Notes under the pieces: model-generated
What the model was told of the DNA's origin: nothing
The model's database searches: none
Seen by the model: the letters and a program-made list of their open reading frames with translations, nothing else
In this document: in pieces, positions 44,101 to 53,100 of the stretch
How positions within the stretch are numbered: the stretch's first letter is position 1
Layout: the number at the start of each line of letters is the position of its first letter
Translations under genes and position numbers: made by a program
NCBI RefSeq assembly: GCF_035046485.1
Contig: NC_085138.1
Span: 45,605,464 to 45,669,463 of the forward strand
DNA length: 64,000 nt
DNA from: Aedes albopictus
Lineage: Eukaryota; Arthropoda; Insecta; Diptera; Culicidae
Direction: 5' to 3'

Positions 44101-47100
44101 GCAAAAACAAAGCATAGAATCAGTCAAATCTCCCTAGATCTTGATCCTTGTAGGTCCTATGCAGTTGAAACAGCCTACGACAGGCTCAAATGAATAGCAG
44201 ATACAGGACATAGCTCGGCATAGTCTCTCCTGATTGCCTTTTAACTGTGGATGGTAATGCCGTTCTGAAATTCACGCCTGGTTCCATATTTCCTCCTTGC
44301 TTCTTAACGGCAGCATTTTTATCAAGCTAGAATAGTCAAAATTGTTAGAAACCAATTGAAAATTATAAATAAATTGAAAATGAATGTCTCTTGTTTACGA
44401 AGATGTGAAAATTCTTGTCGTTCCGCTATGTCAACATTGAAAATTGTCCACAAAGCTTACTTTGATTCAACCATAATAGAATTTATAGTGGCGGCAAGAA
44501 ATGTCATTCACAGTTTATGGCAAGCCAGCGTAAAAAGCTGGATACGCCTAAATGCAAACTACCTACCTCAACATCGACTCCACCAACTCAAAATTGGCTT
44601 CCCACACGCAACCTCGAAGTTGGGTGGAATGAACTCACTTTTGGGTACTTTTGTTTCTCCGTGTAGGCTCTACATACTTGAGCAGTGTTGCCAATTATCA
44701 AAACAATGTTGTCTCATCTTTAAATATCCAATAAAGATCGCTTAAAGTTGAATAGTGATGAGAATACCTGTAGGATTGTTTCCAGTTCACCATATCACGG
44801 TGTAATTCTATCGATTTCGTTAAAAAAAAACAAATTATTTATTGTTGTACATAGGTACTACAGTGCCGTTTTTTTGCTTTGTCTTACAGGCGGATGCCGA
44901 AAATGACGAAAGGTCAAAAGCGCCAATATCGGGCTAACAAAGCCAAAGAGACACAAAACTGGTAAGTATCAGGTTTTTAAGCATTGTCAAAATATCACTT
45001 TTATACAGACAAACAGACGACATGTGATACTGCAATCACTGAATGGACCGTTGAGCTTAAAATATGTTCTAAACTGATTTTTTTTCGTACAAAGATTCAA
45101 GATGTGTATCAAATAGAGCAATAGAGGTAATGAACTATAGAGGAAGAGTGTCGCTGGAGTCGCTCGCTGAAACATCTTTTGCTGGCGGAGATAGTAAGGG
45201 ATATAAGTGTCACAGCGATAAAGTATGTAGTTCGACATGTATCTACCAGGCATGTTTGCGAACAAGAACAAAGGGAACGTCAGCGACATTCGTTCTCTGT
45301 AGGTTATTAACTTTATTGTGTTAACGAGTATCACAATCCATTCCGATTCTTGGTCTGTGATATTATTTACTTACAAGTTTTTTTTTCCTTCAGGAAACGA
45401 AAGTTCAAAAATATCAAGAAGATGAAGACCGAACCTGATGCCGACGTATCGGATGCGAGATATTACGACAGGTTAGTAAATAAATAAAAATCGTTTTTAT
45501 TTATGTAAGTTTACAATTGAACTGTTGACTTTGTGACCGTGCGGTTAGCAGCGTCAGCCGTTTAGTCGTTTCGTAAGCCTCAGAGTGTGGGTTCCATTCC
45601 CGTTCCAGTCGCTGAAAACTTTTCGTCAATTGGAAAATTCTCCACTAGACCACTGGGTTTTTCGTGTGATGTCCGTTGTCTCATGTTAGTTTATCGTTTA
45701 GTCTGTGCAACCTCTGGTTGACGACGATGTAATGTCTTTTAAAAAGTTTCCCCTTACCATTGTCACAGTCGTGGAGTCACGGTGTCGCTGTTTGGTTATT
45801 GCACTGCGGAATTTCAATGAGCTTGCCTTTGTCTCTCTCTCTTCTTGGCGTAACGTCCTCATTGGGACAAAGCCTGCTTCTCAGCTTAGTATTCTATGAG
45901 CACTTCCACAGTTATTAACTGAGAGCTTCCTCTGCCAATGACCATTTTGCATGCGTATATCGTGTGGCAGGCACGAAGATACTCTATGCCCAAGGAAGTC
46001 AAGAAAATTTTCTTTACGAAAAGATCCTGGACCGACCGGGAATCGAACCCGTCACCCTCAGCATGGTCATGCTGAAAACCCGTGCGTTTACCGCCTCGGC
46101 TATATGGGCTTGCCTTTGTCTCTACCCGCAATCATGTGATTTGTCTTTAAAAGACACTACACCGTTTTCAACCAGAGTTTGCACAGACTGAACGATTACT
46201 AACATGAGACAACGGACAATACATGAAACACCCAGTGGAGAGTTTTCCATTTGACGAAAAGTTTCCATCGACTGGAGCGGGAATCGAAACCTCACTTCCT
46301 TACGAAACGGCCAGACGACTGATGTCCTTAACTGTACGGCGATTTTTTTTTTCGCATGCACTTTTACCACAGAGAACTTTTACTGCAATGCGATGTTTTT
46401 CAAATGCACATTGGCGATGTACAGCAACCGCTCGCTCATTGCAATGCTGTCTAAATAGTTGCTAGTCCGCTAATTGCAAAATTTGACAGTTCCAATCAAG
46501 TGTCAAACGTGTACTGTCAGCGCATTTCGATGCCCTTTAGTGTCAAATTGACGTTGCAATTAGCGAATGGCATCCGTTGGTTCCAATGTAAACATTAGTA
46601 GTTTGCGGTAGCTTTTCGTTCTACCATAAGACGGAAAGTTTTCTCTGAATTACCAATAAGTCAAGCTGGGTCGCAAAGCGAAAGAACCTCCGGAGAACTT
46701 TCCCAGCATTCCTGATCGGCCAGATTATTCTTATTATTCTCTTAGTCTTATTTTATTAGTTATTTTCATTATTATTAGTTTTAATATTACATTATTTGTT
46801 ATCATTATTTTTTTTATTATTATTTTGCAGTGCATTCGACAATGTCAAGATAAAGATCGAACCTGGAAGTAGTCAAGATCCTGGCTACGGTAATTCGGCA
46901 TTAGCATTCGTCGACAGGTATGTGTTATAGTTTGAGACCAGCGCTGGTAGACTCTTGTTCGAATCTTAAGTTCTCATACTCGAGAAATGCTCATGAGATT
47001 TTCAACCGAAGCTTCCTCAATAAACCAACACAATATACGGACCGTACTGTAGATGGTTCAACAATACCACAGACTGTTCGAATCGTATCCTGAATGGGTG

Positions 47101-50100
47101 ATGAAGCACGTTTTACGGTTATTGGTCTCAAATATCGTTCACAATATTTTTGTTAACTCTATTTTTTTTATTTATTTCGATCTGAACATCAGTTTTCGTC
47201 ATCTAAAATCGATTTAAACATGTTTAAGATGACGATCCTTTTATATTCGCGGCTATGTGAATTTCGGTTTTTTTTTTCTTTTTTTTATTTTGACAGGATG
47301 TCTATGTTAAAGTAGGCACATAAGCAAGTGCGATGCTAAGCATGCCATGTCATGACTTTAGTATGTAGTTAATTAGAAATAAATCATCAGTTATTGTTAG
47401 ACCATCAACCGAGTCGGTTGTTCTTTCATTTCAACTTTCCAAGATATTGTGGGCCCTGCGCTTGGGCATCCGTTGCCGTAGCAACCAATCAACAAGTGGA
47501 AATTTTTTTCTCAAGCCGAAGCCGAAATGGAGAAAGTTCAAGTTCCGAAGCTAAATGGATCGAATTACAGCAGCTGGAAGTTCAGCACCGAGCTGCTGCT
47601 GATCCGGGAGAACCTCTGGAAGATTGTTACCAAGCTACGGCCGGAAGAAGCAGCTGCGACGGAAAACGCTCCGGGGAAAGCTGCTGCCATTGAAGCTTGG
47701 GATTCCGGAGACCAGTGTGCGCGAGCCACAATCGGTCTTTTGATTGAGAGCAATCAGTATGGCCTCATCAAACAGACGAAATCGGCACGCGAAGCATGGG
47801 ACAGGCTGAAGGGCCATTTTGAGAAGCCTACGCTGACATCGAAGGTATCGTATCTCCGGAGTTTGAACGCCAAACGGTACTGCGAAGGCGAGGACATGGA
47901 GAAGCACGTGCACGAAATGGAGGAAGTTTTCGAGCGCCTCTTCGTGGCAGGGCTGAAGCTGGACGAAAAGCTGCAGGTTGCGCTGGTGCTGAGCAGTCTC
48001 CCGAAAACTTTTAACACTCTGACAACCGCGTTGGAGAGTCGAGCGGACGACGAGCTGACACTGGACCTCGTAAAAACCAAGCTGATTCACGAAGTGACGA
48101 AGCAGGGAAGTTTCGACGAATCCGTTCTGAAGGCTGGATCCGGAAAGAAGGTCATCGTTTGCCACTACTGCAAACGGCCTGGACACAAGCAGAGGGAGTG
48201 CCGGAAGCAAGCCAGTGACCAAGAATCGGACACCAAGGGCGACCAGAGAAACCGGAAGAATCCATCCAAAGCGAAGGCAGTTCGTGAGACGAATGGCAGC
48301 TGCGCTATCACCGTGAAGGGGACTAAAAAAAACCGGAAGCTGGATCATCGATTCGGGGGCGACATCACACATATGTGCGCCGAGCAGGATTCGTTTCTGA
48401 ACCTGGATGAAACCACCCACGAAAAAGTCATTTTGGCTGACGGGACGATGACAGCTGCGAATGGCAAAGGGACGTGCGAGTTGGATTGCTGCGATCTGCA
48501 AAGTAACAAACGTTCCATCACCTTTTCAGACACTTTGTTCGTGCCAAAAGTAGAATCCAATTTGATCTCCATGCGCAAACTCGTTGCGAAGGGCGGAAAA
48601 GTGGTTTTCGACACCGACAATTGCCGTATTCTGAAGGGTGAGCAGGTGGAAGCCGTGGCGGTTCCGACCGGTGTGTTGTACTGCTTCAAGAACCCTCACA
48701 ATGCCATGAAAGCCAACGACAAAACGCACACGTCGAACTGCCAGCACGTGTGGCACAGGAAGCTCGGCCACCGGGACAACGATGCCATTCAGGAGCTTTC
48801 AAGAAGAAGCTAGCGATCGGCATGCTCCTCGAGGACTGCGGCATTCGATCCGTTTGCGAGTGCTGTCAAGAAGCGAAGTTTGCTCGACTCCCCTTTCCGA
48901 AGAAGACCAAGAAGCAGTCAAAACTACCGTTGGGCCTGATCCATGCAGACGTGTGTGGTCCGATGAAAAACGTTACCCCAGGAGGATGTCGGTACTACCG
49001 AAGAGAAGCTGAGGGATTTCGTAATGGAGATGAAGACGACGTTCGGCAAACCGCCGAAGATCATTCGCTCCGATAATGGTGGTGAGTTCAAGAACAGGTC
49101 TCTGGAGAAGTTCTTCAAGCAAGAAGGTATCAGGCAGCAGTTCACTGCACGTGCACCACACACCCCGCAGCAGAACGGAATAGCAGAATGCAAAAACCGC
49201 ACGTTGAACGAAATGGCGCGGTGTATGCTTCAGGATGCAGGACTACCGACGAAGTACTGGGCAGAGGTCGTGAACACGGCGAGTTACCTCCAAAATCGAC
49301 TACCGACTAGGTCACTGGAAGTCACACCATACGAAGCGTGGTGGGAAGAAAAGCCGGACCTGAGCCATGTGCAGCCATTTGGAGCTGACGCGTTCGTGTG
49401 GATTCCGAAGCAGAACCGAACGAAGCTGGATGCAGCAGCACAGAAGATGACTTGCGTTGGGTATCCGGGAATCTGGAAGATGTGTGCCATTCATTTGAGG
49501 AGGATCTTGTATGGCCTGTAGCAAGCCGGAAGGGTCTGGAACTGAAGCTACGGAAGCTGAAAGCTGCCTTTTCGTGAAGGCCGCCAAGTCGTCGTTCATC
49601 TTACTGTACGTAGATGACATGTTGATCGCCACCGAAGACGACACCGAGTATCAGCGAGTACGGAAGCACCTGGAAAGAAGATTCAAGATTACTTGTCTGG
49701 GTAATGTGAAGCAGTACCTCGGCATCCATGTCGAGCTACAAAAGGACGGAGAATTCCTGCTTAGTCAAGAAAGTTTTGGTTAGATTCGAGATGGAGCAAG
49801 CAAAACCGTTACAGATTCCGATGGATCCTGGCTACGTCACCGCAGAGCAAAAGAAGGAGAAAGTAATAACCACCACCGACAAATACCAGAATCTAGTGGG
49901 CGCTTTACTCTACGTCGCCGTATTCACACGGCCGGATCTGGCTATCACGGCGTCATCCTCGGGCGTAAGGTCAGCAAGCCAACGGAGAGCGACTGAACGG
50001 AAGCAAAGCGAGCGTTGCGGTACTTGAAGGGAACCGCTGGACTGAAGCTGCAGCTAGGAGGATCTGGTCATCTCGAGGGCTACGCTGACGGGAATTGGGT

Positions 50101-53100
50101 TGGTGATCGCGTCGCCTAGAAGTCAAATTCCTGTTTCTTGTTCAAGCTCGGCAATGGAACAAATAGCTGGACAGCACGAACGCAGGAGTATGTAACTTTG
50201 TCGTCCACCGAAGCGGGGTATGTCGCACTCGCCGAAGCAAGCAAGTAGCTACTCTGGCTGCTAAAGCTGATGCGAGGACTTGGCGAGGACATCCGGCCCC
50301 CAGTGACAATTCAGGAGGACAACCAGAGTTGCATCTCTATGCTGAACGCTGAAGGAGGGACGATACGGACGAAGCATATCGACACCAGATACAATTTCGC
50401 CCGGGATTTGGCCGCATCTGGAATCATCAAAGTAAAATATTGTCCGACGGAGGATATGTTGGCTGACGAAGCCTCTAACTGTGCTGGAACTGCGGAAGAT
50501 AAGAGAAGAAGTTGGCCTGCAGAACATCGTCCTTGAGGAGGAGTGTTGAAGTAGGCACATAAGCAAGTGCGATGCTAAGCATGCCATGACTTCAGCCAAA
50601 TCATCAGTTATTGTTAGACTAGACCAGTGGTGCTCAGGCTGGAGAATACCGCGGGCCAAATTTGCAATTCGGGATCGATCTGCGGGCCGCGTAAAACATC
50701 GATGCATAAAAACAACAAAAAGAACAAATCTAAAGTATATTTATTAAAAATCTGAACTGTTCAGAACTTGTGTAAGGGTCAAACTTTATAATCTATTGCC
50801 CTTCGTGGAGTTCAATTTAGATTCATAAGTTTGGTTGAGAAGAACGTTTGAGCTTCAAATTGAAATTCAAGCAAACAATTTAGAAGTTGCTCCTAGAATT
50901 GCCTTGAAGCCACTTCAAGAACTTGTCAAGCAGCATTTACAAGAATTTCTTTTGAATCGCTCCAAAAAGGTTTGCTGGATTTTCTCCTGAAATTTCTTGT
51001 GGAGTTGCTCCAGAAGGTTTTCGAGAAATTTCTTGAAGTTTCTTTTAGTTTTTCTAGAATTCTCTTGGAACACCTCCAAGAACGCAACTCCTCTTAGACT
51101 TGCCTTTGGAACTGCCCTAAAGTTATTTCAGGAATTCCTTATTAATCGTTTCCAAGAATTTCTCCTAGAGTAGCTTCCGGATTTTTCCGAAAATTTTGCA
51201 GAAGTTTCTTGAAGATTTTAGTAAATTCTTTCCATAAGTCTCTTCTGAAGTTGATAAAATACTTCATCATTAAATTTCTTCAAAAGTTAGATTTTTAACA
51301 GTTGTTTGCATAAGTTGCTTCAAATTTATTGTTCAAATTTTCCTCAGGCGTTCTAGGCATCTTTTGTGTCTTGATGCAGTTGGTCCTGGAATCTTGTTTG
51401 TAGTTACTCCTGAAAATTCTCTTTTTGTTGCTCGAGGAATTTATTCTAAAGTTGTTTAAGAAATTTCTGTGAGTGGCACCAGAACATTTTTTTAGGAGAT
51501 ACTCCTATAATTTCCATGCAGTATCGCCACAACTTTCTCATTGAGTTTCTTCAGGTTTATTTTCTCCAGATGATTTGAGTTTCTCCATATATTTCGCTTA
51601 AAGTTGCTTAAAATTTTTCTCCAATAATTTTTCCTGGAGTTTCTTCAAAAATGTATCCAAAAGTTTCTCCAAAAGGGCACAGGAGACGCTTTATGAATCT
51701 CGCCTGAGATTTTTTTTCTTTAAGTTCGTTCAGGAGTTTCGCTTGGACAATTCAAATTGGGTTCGTAAGTTTTGTTTCGAAAAATGTGTGAGTCTTGGAA
51801 TAGAAATTTAAACAAACAGTGAAAATTAAACAATATTGGCAACCAAGTTGTGATTTGTTGAGAATTTTGTCAAAAACTTCGTGCTTTGTGATTTTATGTT
51901 TTTCGGAAAGGCGAAATGTGAAATATTTGCTCAGCGTTGCATTCACTGCGCTTAAAAACTGCAACTATTTTTAAATGATTTGAGATTACATTTTTAACAA
52001 ACTTTCATTTGATTCGTACCACTTATAAATAACTATAAGCTGGCTTCGTAACTTAGCTGAAATGCTAAGGATTGTTCTCTTTGTTTATTTATCATTTAAT
52101 TTGTGTTCAACACTGAGAAAATTGATCAGCATTTTTTTTAATGATTTCTTAATAAACTTAACGGGTTATTTCAAATAATCGTTCAAAAATTTCGATTCGT
52201 CTTAAAGTATTTCGCGGGCCGCATCTTAAGGCTTGGAGGGCCGCATGCGGCCCGCGGGCCGCAGGATGAGCACCACTGGACTAGACCATCAACCGAGTTG
52301 GTTTTTCTTTCATTTCAACTCCCCAAGAGTCTGTTCATAGGCAAAACCAAATTTTCAAAGTTTTCCAGGGTTTAGCTATGCTATTTGAAGTTTGGAAATC
52401 AGTTCATATTTTATCAATACATATGGGCAACAAATTGCGTAAATTATGTTTTTTTAATTGAGAAAAAAAACTTCAAAAATATCCTCATAGACAAATATCC
52501 TCATGACTTGAATTTTCTTGCCAACACTGTTTGGGATCGAGTCAACTTTCGTTGGTCGTACTAACACAATATCTGTACAAACTTGTAGGGTTCGTACTAT
52601 GATATAAATATTTGAAATGTGCTCCATACTGATTATTGCCATGATTCAAAATAGCATTGAAATAATTTTCTTGGAATCATAAACACCGGTATTCAATCAA
52701 CAGCAGGTAATAAAAAATCTCAACCTCCAAAAATCTCGCATGACGATCGGAAATGAACTTTCTGGTTGCTTAGGGGGACAATTTTTCATAGTCACGTTCA
52801 CCTTCATGCTTCAAGAAGCAACTTGACCGGAACCTTGCACAGAAGTTCCAAAAAGGTTCTTCGCTAACCTCTTAAGGAACTTGAGAGCTGCTTAAGGTTG
52901 AAGGATTCGTCATTGACATAATCGTAATCATTAAATATTCGAAAGCAGTTTTCTCGCTCGAAACTGAAATTTCCGCAGTGAAAATGTGTTCACTGTACAT
53001 ACTTCATTCTCTACCCGCAATACAGTGAATACAATTTCACTGCGGAAATTTCAGCTTTGAACGAGAAAACTGCTTTCGAACTTTTAATGACGACGATTAT

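Larger units (their letters stand above)
47305..52328 (+). mobile_element. copia-3: decayed LTR element in intron 6
   Basis: 5-prime LTR 47305-47444 (TGTTAAAGTAGGC...). The 3-prime LTR is 50544-52328, split by a hAT-like insertion. The target site is GTCTA (47300-47304) versus GTCTG (52329-52333), one mismatch. Primer-site-like TATTGTGGGCCC follows the 5-prime LTR, and GAGGAGGAG precedes the 3-prime LTR as in copia-1. The LTR start and coding sequence are related to copia-1 but clearly older. It is sense-oriented in the RRM gene. Confidence 0.9.
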
